In this document: piece by piece, positions 10,016 through 21,280 of the stretch | Position numbering within the stretch: position 1 is the first letter of the stretch | Layout of the letters: each line of letters begins with the position of its first letter | From: Ophiura sarsii | Lineage: Eukaryota > Echinodermata > Ophiuroidea > Amphilepidida > Ophiuridae | Assembly: GCA_035610835.1 (NCBI GenBank) | Contig: CM069441.1 | Span: 86,377,574 to 86,441,573, forward strand | Length of the DNA: 64,000 bases | Reading direction: 5' to 3' | Program-made: the position numbers and the translations under genes | The notes under the pieces: model-generated | The model's database searches: none | The model's input: the letters and a program-made list of their open reading frames with translations, nothing else | What the model was told of the DNA's origin: nothing

Positions 10016-13000
10016 GTAATAAGAATTAGTACTATTTTGAGATATTATTCTCTATCTTATTTTAACTAGATTTGATCGAAAGAATGCAAAATTATCACCA
10101 TTGTAAAGTCTGGTAGAAAGTATAAAATTGACTTTGTCACAGGTATCACAGGTATCACAAACACAAGGTGTCCAATCCAGGTATAATTCAGTATTTGATA
10201 TTAATCTGTTCCTGTAGCCTAACGGAAATTGATGAATATAATATGCTCATTTATATCCCATATCGTATGAAAATTCAAGTCTTGAACATTCTTAATAGGT
10301 CGGAAAAATCAGCCACGAGTGAATATTGACGAGGACATCTGGCTTATAGCTATCGGACAGCTTGATTCCAGAACTGAATACCTGTAAGTAAAGCGGACGT
10401 AATGTGTGTAATACTATAGTCCCTGCGAGATTTCTCGCTTAAAAACAAACAAAACTAGATATTCCTGGTCGAAGACTAATACACTTTGTTTTGTTCGCTT
10501 CATCATAATGATATGCAACAAGACAGACACAATATGGGCATAATATGTCTTAAAGTTTACGATAAGAATTTTCTGCATTTGTCAATATAATTGTCGCTAA
10601 GACTACCTTCAGTTAACATGGTCAATTAGAAAATACGAATGAAAAAATAAATTGCTTGTACAGTTTGCACAATGTTTATGATTAATGACAAACTTTCCAT
10701 AACTCGCCTTGGTTGGTTAGGCATTAGTTTCTGTGTTATTTTTTCTATGCCCTATGTTTGACAAACATACATGTACACCAAGCAAACAAATAAATCCATG
10801 AATAAGAACAAGAAAGGAAAGCGAACCCAACATTACGCAAATCAAAGCAATTACCAACACAAAGGGCAAAAATGCAAACAAACAAATTCATGATCAAATA
10901 ACAATTATCTGAATGCTATCTTGGAGCTGAAATCGTTGGGACGTCATAGCAATATCAATTATTATCAAATGTTCCCCAAGCGCAAATCTCGAATGTGCAT
11001 GGGTCGTTTGATTTCAGGATTGATTAATCATCCGTTCTATTTTTAAAAAAACGTACACAACGGAAATGTACAACAATGACGTTACCTGGATCTTTATGAA
11101 TGAATGCAGAATACATGCCACTCGTATCACTTGTACCTGGAAATTGACCTTATACCCGACACGTAAATAGCAATCTTGTAGTGTATTTATTATTCATATA
11201 GTGAATACACGTATGTAGACCTGCTTTGTATTCATACAACTGTATAGGCCTAATTACTTTTCTAGGATATAATGATATTAAAACAAATTTCGAAATTGAA
11301 CAAATCCTATTCCTTTAATTACTCGTAGGATGTCTAGAGATCAAAGTTAAAAATTCACGATTGTATTTTCTGTATCAGTGTTTTCATGTTTATTGGAGAT
11401 TTGCCTCCAAGTTTAAATCATCCCATGACTATAATTATTATAACATACTTTACTACACTCATGCATTTCAACCGGAAGTGCATTTGTTACAATCATATTG
11501 GTCTTTATATTTTTCATTCCTGAATGCAATGATCACAGTTTGTTTGTTTGTTTGTTTACACGGTCGGTCTATACGGACACACGCTTGGGTCCTGAAGGGA
11601 CCATGCTCAAGCAAAATACTCAGGCCAGGCCTTAAAAGCCTATATAAGCATGCTGGCTGAATGAGATCAAAGTTAGAAAAGATGGAAGAAAAGAATGAAG
11701 TAAAAAGAGCCACTTCCAACAAATAAAGTTAACAATTTTGCTGTCAGCCTTGGACAAGAGAAAAGAATAGTCTTGATCCAAGTCTTGATCCAATCTCATT
11801 TGCCAAGCATTCAAGATGTCTCCCCACGACTGTCTACACATAGAGGGCTCTAATGATAAATAACAACACGACGTTCATAACCCTAATCCTAGAACGTGGC
11901 AGTGGGGATGGAACGAAGAACAGGGGGAGGGGGTTAAATAAAAAATGGGGAAAATTATGTCCGCCGATTCCCGGGTCGGCCGCGTGACAGGCGAGATATA
12001 CTACCACTCAGCCACGGGGGGGGGGGGGGGGGGGGGGGCTTCACAGGCTAAAAAATCGGAGACCATACCCGTAGTTTAGTGCTACAGGAGATAGAACTGG
12101 TGCGCGCGCAAGCCAAGTGGTGCTGGCTGTGAGGTGACTGTGAGACGTAGTAGGGTTAGGGTTATAAGCAGAGAGTAATAATCAGGTGCCTTTAGCTGAA
12201 TATGTCGTAGAGGACTCTAATGACCAAGAACAGCATGACGTTCTTTCACAGAAATACAAACAATCATATATATTAACATTATGACAGACACATAAACCAA
12301 TCCAACGACATTAAGTTATAAAACGCGTGCTTTTCTGTTTCAAAAGGTAGCCATTTTGTAAAACCCGCCACGTTGTAAAATAACCACCATTTTAGACGTT
12401 TGGACAATAACATAATTATTTCAAATAAAAGTGTGTTCCAACGTTAATTTGAACATGGTTACTGATTAATTTCGATAAAACCTACTAACAATTATGTTAC
12501 TCAACACCAAATGAGCGAAAATAAAGTCAACATTGTCATGTTCGGAATATGCAATTAGCCATGATTTCGTCCCATTTCTTTTGGATTGTTGATGTTATTG
12601 TGTGAAATGTGTTCTAGAAGAAAGGTATAAAAAAAAATCAAATTTTGATGCAATTTGGTCACGGTCAAATCTAAAATCTCACATTTCCTATAGGATATTG
12701 TGACAAGTTTTCCAGTATTGCGCCACATGTTTGAGAATATTTTTTTCTAAAAACGAAACGAGTTGTGCTTTTGAGTACAAAATAGTGGTGATATTGGCAC
12801 AATTTAAATTTGTTCATTGCCATAAAAATCTAATCCGTTGAGTAGTCCCACTCGCCTAATGGGAGGGAGCGCCACTAGCGAGAACCGCCGCGCCCAAGCC
12901 GAAGGCGAGGGTCTTTCGACTTTTGGTTAACCTGCTTTGGAAAGTCGAAGCAAGTTTGACATAACGGTTAGCCAATCAGCGTTGACTTTGCGTTCACTCT

Positions 13001-16000
13001 CAATGATTGCATTAAAAGCTATTGAAGATTTCGGGACCTGCTGTGACCCGTTACCACGCGCCGCAACGCGCGAGTATATGTACGCGGTACGCTTGTATTT
13101 TTAATTATTTGTAACGCTGAGCACGCGATCGAGTTAGTGCAGGTGACACCACATACATGGCGCTCTCTTGGGGAAACACAATCCGACTGGACGTGGACAT
13201 ACCTTATTTGGTTAATTACGTCATTGATTAAATTTGAATTTGGCAGGTCACCGTATAATTATTATAATGAGCGCGCTGCGGGTGTATGGACATAAGTCGA
13301 AGGACCCTCGCCTTTAGGCAATGGCGCTCCTTCCCCCCTGGGGCGAGTGGGACTTCTCGACGGAATATAAAAATAACGTTACTTATGGGACACTTTATGT
13401 CACGCCCTTTATGCAACCATTTTTCTTTTTCAGTGATCCACTCTCCGGCGAGATTAAAGGATTTGATGTGGACATAGTAAATGCAGGTACAGCTAAGGAG
13501 TGTTTTTCTTGAACATTTTGGTAATTTCGAAATCTAAATTGAGACCTAACGTTCAAAACAAATTAAAACTCATGTACAAAACATTTTAACCCAGAAACAG
13601 CACTGATTACGATTAACATCTCGAATAATCTCAGTAGGCTATTATAGTACAGTCCTAAAATATGCTCTTACTGTTACACTATTATTAAGCTTTACGTACA
13701 AGTGTTCAATTGTAAATGGGGGCTGTACACCTTCATCATAGCCTCCGTAAAACTGCCGTAACTTCTTCATTATTCAATTAATCTATATAAAAGTATACAG
13801 TTTTTTGCAGAAAAGGGTTTAATGAATCCAACCATGATAATGAAATTGTCCATTTTGGAGAAAATTATAAAAAACACGTTTTTTGACCCATTTTAGGATT
13901 TGCAAAGATAACTCAAAATATATTTTGTCAAATTTTGTCATTCTAGTGATATTATATTTCTAATACAATTCCCTAGGAATTGGGTGGGTTTTTTGAGAAA
14001 ATCTTTATTATTTTATGAATTATCGACCAAAAAGTTGAACCATCACGGTGAGGGCCGTGAAAGCGACTACAACGAGTGCTATGAAGAGGTAAAAGACACG
14101 GGATGATCCCCTACTCTCTACGCGCGCCTTTTTATTCATTGCGATCATTGAATGTGAATGACGATGTGACGTCACTGGCTCATGGGATGTGGAATAAACT
14201 TTAGTATAGATGAGGTGACCGGTGTTTACATTTAGGACGCCCTCTGTTGATTTGAAACAAAACACACCGGGCAAGAGTTCCTATAGTTTACATAGGCCAG
14301 ATCAGGTTTTCTAACTAGATTGTGGTGTCACAGCAAATTGTTATCAAAACTGTCTTTAAACTTGCTTAGGAATGCTATAAGCTATCGCATTTCACACAAA
14401 AAATTAAAAATAAATGAGTTTTACAATTCATTAGAAAGAAATTTCATGTTGTCTTCATTAACTTTACTGTATATTCTGCCTGGAGGGAATCAACAGAGGG
14501 TGTCCCATTTGTAAATACATGACGTCACCGGTCACACCATCTATACCAATTACTAACAGTTCCCATCTTATTTTGCATTTTATAGTGTGCGAGATAGCGA
14601 ATAAGAATTGTCGATGGGTGGAAGATCGTTTTTCCAACTGCTGGTACACCGCAGACGATGGCATGGGTTTTGGTGGATTCGGTCTGTTTAACTTCTACTA
14701 CGACGCATGTACAGGTTGGTAATGGGCTCATGGCCCGGGGGGGGGGTGGGGGGGGGGGGGGGTTCTCACATTGATATGGTATACGTATATGTGCCTACCT
14801 TTTGGGGTGCCTTTTCGCAAAAATTGGAATAGCGATGGGGTGGTTTTCATCACAGACCAAAGCGCCCAATTGGCATAAATTGGGTGTATTTGAGGCATTT
14901 TTGGAAAAAGCGCCCAATTTGTGCACAATTGGGTGCTTTTCTTACAAATTGGTATATTGATGGGTGGGTATATTGATGGGTGGGAAATTAGCCAAAAAAT
15001 AGGTATAGGGAAAGTCACATTTTCGAAGTCCGGTAGGAACATCCACGTACGATTTTGGCGAAAGTAACCCCCCCCCCCCCCCCCCCCCCCGGGGCTCATG
15101 GGCTATTCCATTTCAAATCCATACGTCCACACCCCCTCTATGGAACACAATAACCTTTATCTTCCACATATCGAGTGAAGATTTCGAACGGAGTCGCCCA
15201 TGCACTCTCTGCGGGAAAGAATGATGTAATGTGTTCCATGCATGGATTTCAAATGGAAAAGCCAAATGTGAATTGGTTAGAAAAAAACTCTAGGAGCAGT
15301 GGTGTTGTTGTTGTTTTCTTCAAACCGCTGGCGTAATATTAAGGTGGTATCAGCATACTTATACTTTGTTCATCCACTGTTCTCATGGGCAGCGGCAGCG
15401 GTTGGAGATTGGTGGCGTTGAACGTGTCCCCTAAATGTCATGACCCCCTCTGCGTCACCTTAAGGGCAGTGTCAACCCGGCACTTGTTTCAAAAATTGAA
15501 TTTCATATTTCTCTATTATTTTATACTTTTATATGTATTCTATCATTACCATCATAAGTTACTAATCGGAAGCGATTATTTCCCGTTCTTTTGGGTGATT
15601 TTAAATTGTTGTTTTGGTAAGTTTGAGTCAGGAAAGGGCGCATAGTTATTTGGCGGGAATTTAAGCGGAGTTCCGCGCTTTTCAAATGCTGCGACAGCTG
15701 TTCGATCATTGCGTCGCGCGCTGAAACTTCCCGCGCGTAATACTAGACGCGCCGCTTAATATCCGCGACGTAGACGCGAAAAACAAAAGAGCGCAAAACA
15801 ATGTCTAAAATGTAAACAAAGGCCAATCTTACGATCATTTAAATTTCAGTTTTCTTCCAATTTCTTCACATTGTGACAATATAAATTGAATCTGATAGTT
15901 TATTATGATTGTTCATAATAGTATACTCGCTTTTTAGGTCACACGCCCGTGTGTTCCGTGAACATTTAGCTTTAAATGGTGGAAAATGTCAATATTTTTA

Positions 16001-19000
16001 CTAAATCGATGTTTTCTAGAAGTTCAAATTTGAAGGAATTTTACGAATTTTCAGACAACATAACTAAAAATATATCAAACTATCAGGTAAGCTTTTACTA
16101 CCATTGTGTAGAGGACTTTCAGCGCTAGGAGGCAATTTTTTATTTTTTCGATTATGGATTTTAAACTCGAGATATGCATCCATTTCTAGCAAAATGTACG
16201 CAAAAAACACGACTTTTACACTTTTCCGATGTTTTTAGCAATATTTCCAAAACCAAGCTTTATTTTGGAAAAAGAAAAAATTGCCTCCTAGACAAAATTG
16301 TTTTGTTTGCAAAAACGTATATTAGAACAAATTACCATTTTTTATTTTATAGTTATGCTGTCTGAAAAATTTGGGGTAAAAAAATGGCTTTTTGGTTCAT
16401 TTCTCACAATTTAGTTTATTTGGTATCACATTGATATCACCATCGGCTTCCTTATCAAATTTCCTTTCTAAAAATGTATACTTTTATGTACTTTTATTCA
16501 ATATTCTCAAACTTAGAAGCAAAAGTTGATCATCAAAATAATAGGGTTGACACTTCCCTTAACAGTTTCTAAGCGCCCCATAGAACACGTGCATTTAATA
16601 TGTCTGATTCCCCTAAATTGTCCCCGTTCCCCCTAAATTATTATACTTCCGCCGCATCATCTGCCTGTTCACCATTCTAACATTTGCAGGTGATCGCCCG
16701 GGTTACGGTCTAGTTTTCATCCTACATCAACATGACCAATTTCGCCATAGTCAGTCAACAATACGGAGAACATTTTCGAGAGTAAATTTAATGGACATGT
16801 GACTAATAGGAGGCCGCCATTGTTGATGTCGCTTATATAATGCATGGCTAATGGCTTTCTTTTCGAGGGAATTTTTGTACAAATATCAAACTGATTGTTT
16901 ATTAAGCTTACCATACTAATGGAATTAACAAAGAATGCATCCGCCCAGGAGACAAATTGCAACACAACAGACCACGCGATACGTAATCCATGTTGTTACA
17001 ATCGCCATGACTTGCACACAAAATCACCGAAATGGGTCTTAAATCGAGGTTTAAATCGTCTCTAAATCAAAAGTGCATTTCCGACCATGAGGAATTCTAT
17101 TACGTATGGAAGGCCAAAATAACGTATTCACAGCTCGTCTCCATACGTGTTGACCCCTCCAGACAAAGAAGAGTCTTTAAAATGAAATGTAAACAGTTTC
17201 AGTAATAATATAGAAATGTAAACAGTTTCAGTTAATAATATCCCTACTATACTGTTGTACAGTGAAGTCTTCGCGTCCCGGGATCTTTCTCCGCCGCACT
17301 CGCACTATCGGTCTCCTATTAGTCACATGTCCATTAAAATTACTCTCGAACATTTTCTCCGTATTGTTGACTGATAGTGGATATCAATACTCATAAACCT
17401 ACATTTGTTGTAAGCTATAGGGGAATGTACTCAGTGGTCACATTTACCTTCAATGTCACTAGTAAGACCGAGGCTTAGTGGTCATATTTACCTTCAATGC
17501 CACTAGTAAGACCGAGAAATGACCCTGAGCCAGAAACACCGAAAATATAACGTCAGATGAAAATCGCTGCAGTGAAGGAATGAAAACAAAATCATTTATG
17601 AACAGCCGTATATAAAACTATGGACTTCGTTTGACCCAAATATTCAGGTACACTTGATATAAATTGCAAAATTACTATACTGCTTGTTATGATAAACAAA
17701 TTCCACAAGTAAAACTTCTGTTGAGCATACAATATTGCTTTCCTTGCTAGGTTGGAAGCCCACCATTGCAAAATCTCGTACCTTCAAGTTCACGGATTCC
17801 TTCGCCAAGAGTGGCGGAAGTTTTTTCATCGTAAAATCCGGTAATCCGGGTGGATTCGATTGGACAGACTTGACCGGAAAGTCGATAGGCGTAGTAGACG
17901 GATTCTTTGCCGATGAAGCTTGTATCCTACGCCAATCGGAGACCATTACCGTACGTTATCAGTTCATAATTCAAATGTTAAAGTTCATGGCCCGATTGGT
18001 TAGTTTCAGGTAATTTAGTGGTACTTTTGAAGAGAAATGCTGACCGACTGGTGCTTATAATCCGTGACGTTGAATTATTGAATGAACCCCAGCCATCATA
18101 CATTTTATGAAATCAAAAGTATTTGTTAATGTGAACTTAACCTCTTTAATTATGAGCAAATCAAGGATTATTTTCTTTCGCCGATATGTTATAGTTGAAT
18201 TGGGTAAGTCTGTGAACCAATATTTACTTAATGATATAGAATGAGTAACTCTTACAGTCACCGGCAGAGATGTTCAGAACTGTGTCCCTTCGAGCAGTGC
18301 TACATTTATGAGCGTGTAGGTCGGGAAGTAGCAATATTTATGATCCCATATTATACGATCTGGCCATTCAGATGTGCGTGTTGGTCCGTAGAAATCGTCG
18401 ACATTCTATTAACCAATAGGAGTTGTACTTTTGTGTTTAAGATTTAGGCCTACGCGCTCGTTGCAAAAAAACGCGTAACACTTTCCACGCGGTAGGCAGC
18501 TGCAGACGACATTCCAAAATTGCACAAAATGTTTCAAAAATGTCAAAATTTCATTACCATATTTGGAATCACCATGAGAAACGCATTGAAATGAGTACAA
18601 ACATCCCTGGTATTGGTCCAATAATCCTTGAGATAGGGGAAAGGTTTCTGAAAATTCTGTTTTGTATATGGTAAAACTTACCTCTTTGCAGCTGACTCGT
18701 AGTAGTTCAATGTTCACGTATTTGAATAAAAATATAGAACATTCTATAAATATCTCCCATTTTCCTCCAATTTGCAGGGTCCAGCCGCCAATTACATACG
18801 CTATCCTAGCCCCATCAACCTTCATGCAGCTATTCTAGCGGGAGATGTAAGTGATTTGATCAATACCGTTTGAGTAATACAGCCACAAGCAAATTCCTAT
18901 CTAAATATTAATTTTGAAACAAAATTGACACACAACAACCGCACATCTATGATTCCTTTTTTATATTTGTATTTATTTTATAAATCACACCAGGTCGATG

Positions 19001-20374
19001 CAGGGTTCGATCCACTTGGGTTTTATCCCGACACCTTAGAAGTGGTCTCTGACCCCATCTCTTGCGCTATGGGTGGTAAAGCCATGATGACTCGCAAAGA
19101 CAATCGGTTTAAAGACTGGTTTAACCCCGCTCTTGAGGAGCTGATCAAGTCGGAGAAGTATGTGGACATCTGCGATGATTTGGATAGAGTGCACGGTGAG
19201 TGAGAGCGTCCTCAGCGTCCTATACATAAGGTCATTTATTGACTTAACTTACAGAGTGGTCCAAAAAGGGTACACTTTTTGAAAGGCAGATTTTCTAGTA
19301 CTAATCGTTGAGACGTCATAGAATGTATGTTCTTAAACAATATGTGAAAATGACATTGAAATCGAAGCTTTATTTATGAAATAGTGGTAGTTTAAAGCAA
19401 AATGGTTAAAGCCTGTTTGTCTACACGTAAGTCTTATGGCCATCAAGTATTGGCATTTCAACATGTTCAATGTTCTCAAAGACTCAGGTTATTATTTTTT
19501 TTAAACTTCAGTTATTACACGTTGTCTTTAACTGTTGCTATTTCTGTTACATATCCTTTGTTCTATTTCATTTTGTTTTCAACACATACCATTGAGATAC
19601 TGTTGCTTAAGACTATTTTTTATATTAAAGTTGCCCGAATTCTGAAAGTCTGCACATTGCATTAGCGTGCTTGCTGACAATCTGGGTTTACTACTTTGCA
19701 AAGCTCTTATTTTGTTGCAATTAGAGCTCAAATTTCAACGCTATTTATACCATATATGCCCAGAAACGATAGCAGTTTATGAATATCTCAAAATAGTCTT
19801 ACAATGTCTCTTAACATTTTAAGAAATATGAAATATGTATCTGAAAAAAGTGTACACCTCTTTTGTTACCTTTTTTGTTTACCACCCTGTATAACCCTGA
19901 CTAAATCCTCTGGAGATTATCCTTATCAAATCTTTCACTATCTGTAAATCCTGTAAATCCTGTAAATCCCCCGTAGCTGCAGATGATATGTACTAACCAT
20001 GCCAAACAATCTCCGTGGACCATTCTAACTTGAAATAGTATGGGGGCCCAACAAAACACACTAAAAAACCCACACAAAAACAAAAACAAACACAAACATA
20101 AAAACAACAACAGCAACACCACCTATTTCAACAACAGCAGCAACAATAACAAACTACTTGGTGAACCTATAAAGGCATGAACACTGCAACATAACAGACA
20201 ACTGAAAATCATACGAACTATGTCACGCTTTTAAATTGCAAAATCGATTATACTGAAATATTAGAACTATATATTAGTGATAACATTTATTTACCTTGGT
20301 ACGTATTTTATTTTTTAATTATTGAAGGTCACTTGCCTGGTCCTACAGCGACTGATCTCTGCTTTGGACGCTAA
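9922..20374 (+). CDS. Secreted periplasmic-binding-protein-like protein (SBP type II fold), 8 exons, 292 aa
   Basis: Complete model: join 9922-10015, 10299-10383, 13434-13486, 14586-14714, 17751-17950, 18778-18846, 18994-19195, 20328-20374; 879 bp. All introns are GT-AG and all phases agree (1,2,1,1,0,0,1). Residues 1-29 are a signal peptide: basic start (NSIRRG), then a hydrophobic core. There is no other membrane segment. The mature protein follows bacterial family 3 solute-binding proteins: YLDPLSGEIKGFDVDIVNAV (lobe 1 entry), GFDWTDLTGKSIGVVDGFF (hinge/lobe 2), NLHAAILAGDVDAGF (the usual 'eAlxxGrvDA' step), then GGKAMMTRKDNRFKDWFNPA and LEELIKSEKYVDIC near the C-terminus. About ten cysteines suit an extracellular, disulfide-bonded protein. 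The same fold forms the ligand-binding domain of ionotropic glutamate receptors, but no channel segment interrupts it here. Role inferred: extracellular binding of a small polar ligand; the ligand is unknown. Start chosen: first ATG before the signal peptide. Confidence 0.85.
10299..10383 (+). CDS. SBP-like gene exon 2
   Basis: Acceptor TTAATAG, donor CT|GTAAGT. Encodes residues 33-59, including the first beta strand region DEDIWLIAIGQL. Both phases (1 in, 2 out) match exons 1 and 3. Confidence 0.75.
11557..11654 (+). repeat. ~100-bp dispersed repeat, copy 1 (intron 2)
   Basis: Shares ACACGGTCGGTC, CACACGCTTGGGTCCTGAAG and GCCTATATAAGCATG with the reverse complement of 34634-34733. No terminal repeats were found; probably an end of a common element. 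Confidence 0.8.
11961..12018 (-). repeat. tRNA-derived SINE (Asp-like)
   Basis: The minus strand reads CGTGGCTGAGTGGTAGTATA (A-box/D-arm), CTCGCCTGTCACGCG (anticodon arm, loop with GTC) and CCGACCCGGGAATCG (decayed T-arm/B-box). It abuts a poly-G run at 12016-12039. Confidence 0.6.
12218..12563. repeat. Duplicate of 8996-9618 lacking the MITE
   Basis: Near identical to 8996-9047 fused to 9327-9618. The duplicated part ends about 300 bp upstream of the start codon at 9922, so intron 2 holds a second copy of part of this gene's upstream region. Confidence 0.9.
12842..13360. mobile_element. ~520-bp TIR element in intron 2
   Basis: Left end AGTCCCACTCGCC ... GGCGAGGGTCTTTCGAC and right end GTCGAAGGACCCTCGCC ... 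GGCGAGTGGGACT are inverted repeats of about 80 bp with small indels. The middle is CpG-rich. No ORF is supported. Confidence 0.75.
13434..13486 (+). CDS. SBP-like gene exon 3
   Basis: 53 bp; acceptor TTTTTCTTTTTCAG, donor G|GTACAG. Encodes DPLSGEIKGFDVDIVNA, the most diagnostic SBP_bac_3 segment (usual form: G-x-x-x-G-F-D-[VI]-D). The right end of a TIR element lies about 75 bp upstream. Confidence 0.85.
14020..14274 (-). CDS. Small antisense ORF with one membrane segment (candidate)
   Basis: A minus-strand frame of 84 codons in intron 3 of the SBP-like gene. An internal ATG, followed by IAMNKKARVESRG, gives a 42-residue version: a basic N-terminus, then VFYLFIALVVVAFTALTVMV as a single membrane helix and a short tail QLFGR. 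This layout is typical of small tail- or signal-anchored proteins or of the first exon of a type II membrane enzyme. A palindromic CRE (GTGACGTCAC, 14166-14175) lies just upstream of the inner ATG, and AATAAA-like words follow the stop. No homolog was recognised and no good donor site is seen, so it may be chance. Confidence 0.3.
   Translation of the reverse strand: MPGVFCFKSTEGVLNVNTGHLIYTKVYSTSHEPVTSHRHSHSMIAMNKKARVESRGSSRVFYLFIALVVVAFTALTVMVQLFGR
14586..14714 (+). CDS. SBP-like gene exon 4
   Basis: Acceptor TTTTATAG, donor G|GTTGGT (a weak donor). Encodes residues 79-120: CEIANKNCRWVEDRF, a cysteine-tryptophan pair (NCW), a glycine-rich loop (GMGFGGFG) and YYDACT. Four cysteines; this stretch is larger than in bacterial homologues. 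A poly-G element is inserted 25 bp downstream. Confidence 0.8.
14722..15102. mobile_element. Poly-G/poly-C bounded insertion in intron 4
   Basis: Begins CCCGGGGGGG and ends CCCCCCGGGG, flanked by GGGCTCATGG on both sides, which looks like a target duplication of about 9-10 bp. The interior repeats GCCCAATT/AATTGGGTG words. No coding capacity is supported. Confidence 0.65.
15464..16558. mobile_element. 1.1-kb TTAA element, GGG(A/C)AGTGTCAACCC termini
   Basis: TTAA (15460-15463) GGGCAGTGTCAACCC ... GGGTTGACACTTCCC TTAA (16559-16562). The TTAA target and GGG termini are of the piggyBac type. The left third (15640-15800) is CpG-rich, the rest AT-rich. No transposase is visible. A partial relative starts at 458. 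Confidence 0.8.
16751..17374. mobile_element. 624-bp TIR element, TAG target duplication, intron 4
   Basis: Inverted ends of about 65 bp (TCAGTCAACAATACGGAGAA ... with GGACATGTGACTAATAGGAG further in) differ at only a few bases. TAG flanks both sides (16748-16750, 17375-17377). High arm identity suggests recent insertion. Internal 30-bp direct repeat at 17187-17240. Confidence 0.9.
17430..17517. repeat. ~44-bp direct tandem duplication
   Basis: Two units share AGTGGTCA(C/T)ATTTACC, TTCAATG(T/C)CACTAGT and AAGACCGAG. Confidence 0.85.
17751..17950 (+). CDS. SBP-like gene exon 5
   Basis: Acceptor TCCTTGCTAG, donor ACC|GTACGT. Encodes residues 122-187: SRTFKFTDSFAKSGGSFFIV (equivalent to the bacterial 'R..v.FS.py' segment), then KSGNPGGFDWTDLTGKSIGV and DGFFADEACI. 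It has one cysteine in the loop where bacterial proteins carry 'G(T/S)t.e'. Confidence 0.85.
18473..18690 (-). mobile_element. TTAA-CACTTTCC MITE, end-truncated, intron 5
   Basis: Starts AACACTTTCCACGCGG and runs through the family interior in the reverse orientation to GGTTTCTGAAAATTCTG and GGTAAAAC. The far terminus is missing; it lies about 90 bp before exon 6. Confidence 0.7.
18778..18846 (+). CDS. SBP-like gene exon 6
   Basis: 69 bp, phase 0-0; acceptor TTTGCAG, donor GAT|GTAAGT. Encodes GPAANYIRYPSPINLHAAI and LAGD, the helix that precedes the aspartate-alanine of lobe 2. Confidence 0.8.
18994..19195 (+). CDS. SBP-like gene exon 7
   Basis: Acceptor CACACCAG, donor G|GTGAGT. Encodes VDAGFDPLGFYPDTLEVVSD, PISCAMGGKAMMTRKDNRF and KDWFNPALEELIKSEKYVDI, matching the C-terminal 'K.n..L...fN.al..l...G.y..i' pattern of solute-binding proteins. 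Confidence 0.85.
19252..19889. mobile_element. 638-bp mariner-like MITE, intron 7
   Basis: TA CAGAGTGGTCCAAAAAGGG ... CCTTTTTTGTTTACCACCCTG TA, followed inward on both sides by GTACACTTTTT/AAAAAGTGTACAC. TA target and CAG-GGTG ends are of the Tc1/mariner type. No transposase frame. Confidence 0.8.
20328..20374 (+). CDS. SBP-like gene exon 8 (terminal)
   Basis: Acceptor TTATTGAAG; codes for 14 residues (HLPGPTATDLCFGR) and TAA. The short tail holds one last cysteine. The exon fits in phase with exon 7, but it is small, so it is the least certain of the eight. Confidence 0.6.
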
Positions 20375-21047
20375 CCTTGGAAAGCTTGTATTATGGCAAC
20401 TTAGGGATGCGGAGCAACCAAACTATAAAGTTATCGTGCGCGACCAAGCATCTCATACCAACCAGCGCTACCCCTGGTTTTGAACCTTCAATCGAGGCGA
20501 TGACAAGAAGCAAAGAAGATTTTTCGTGCATCCCAGCATCTCTGGCAACACTGCACTGGCAACAAGGCTTTTCTCCCAATACAAACAGTCCTAAACATGT
20601 GTTAAAGCAAATTGCCGTTTTGGCTACCAGAATAATTTTATTTGGTCTTTTTTAACTACTATATAAGGTGTCTAGAAATCGGGTTGGGCCACTTTCACAT
20701 GTCGTACAATCTTGCTTGTATAAATTAAACGGTTAGTGTATCATGCAAGGAACATTAAAGAGAACAATATATTTCGTTTTCAAATAGTTTTATTTCGTTT
20801 GAATAAATAAATTCATAAAATAAATGAATTATGTCTTGACAAATTTATTTGGAGTTCATAAATAAAATAGCTCATTATTACTCCTGAGCGAACGGTAAAA
20901 TAAAATAAATGAACGAACATAATGAAGCAGCGTATTGCGTACATTGCGTAAAGCGTGCACAAGCATAGGCGTGATAACCCCACTACATCATACAAAATCA
21001 TCCAATATAAAACTACATGTATCTCCACGCGCGTGCTGCTGCATAAG
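20375..21047. other. Downstream of the SBP-like gene, no further gene seen
   Basis: Contains the presumed 3' UTR and an AATAAA cluster. A 92-codon plus frame at 20377-20655 has no recognisable features. Confidence 0.5.
20802..20807 (+). promoter_or_regulatory. Candidate polyadenylation signal of the SBP-like gene
   Basis: AATAAA about 430 bp after the stop, with further ATAAA words to 20824. No nearer canonical signal was seen between the stop and this point. Confidence 0.35.
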
Positions 21048-21200
21048 GACAAGGTTTATCGCGAATCGGTAAAAAGCCATTGATTATCATCTGTTGCATT
21101 GTGTGGGATTGAAAAGGGACAAAATATGCCCCCTTTTCTATCCCACAATGCATCAGAAAAGGATAATCAATGGATTGTTTCCGATTGGCGATAAGGCTTA
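21048..21200. mobile_element. ~150-bp palindromic MITE
   Basis: The two halves pair almost throughout: TATCGCGAATCGG ... CATTGATTATC ... TGCATTGTGTGGGAT on the left and the complements on the right, with a loop near 21125. Confidence 0.8.
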
Positions 21201-21280
21201 TTGCCCAGGAGGGGGGGGGGGTACGCGAGTATGTAAGGCATACGGGGACGTGCCGCTCCAATGGGTCGTTTTTTCATGAG

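Noticed and set aside
18409..18825. 138-codon minus frame overlapping exon 6
   Set aside because: Covers a MITE and the antisense of exon 6; no splice or family support.
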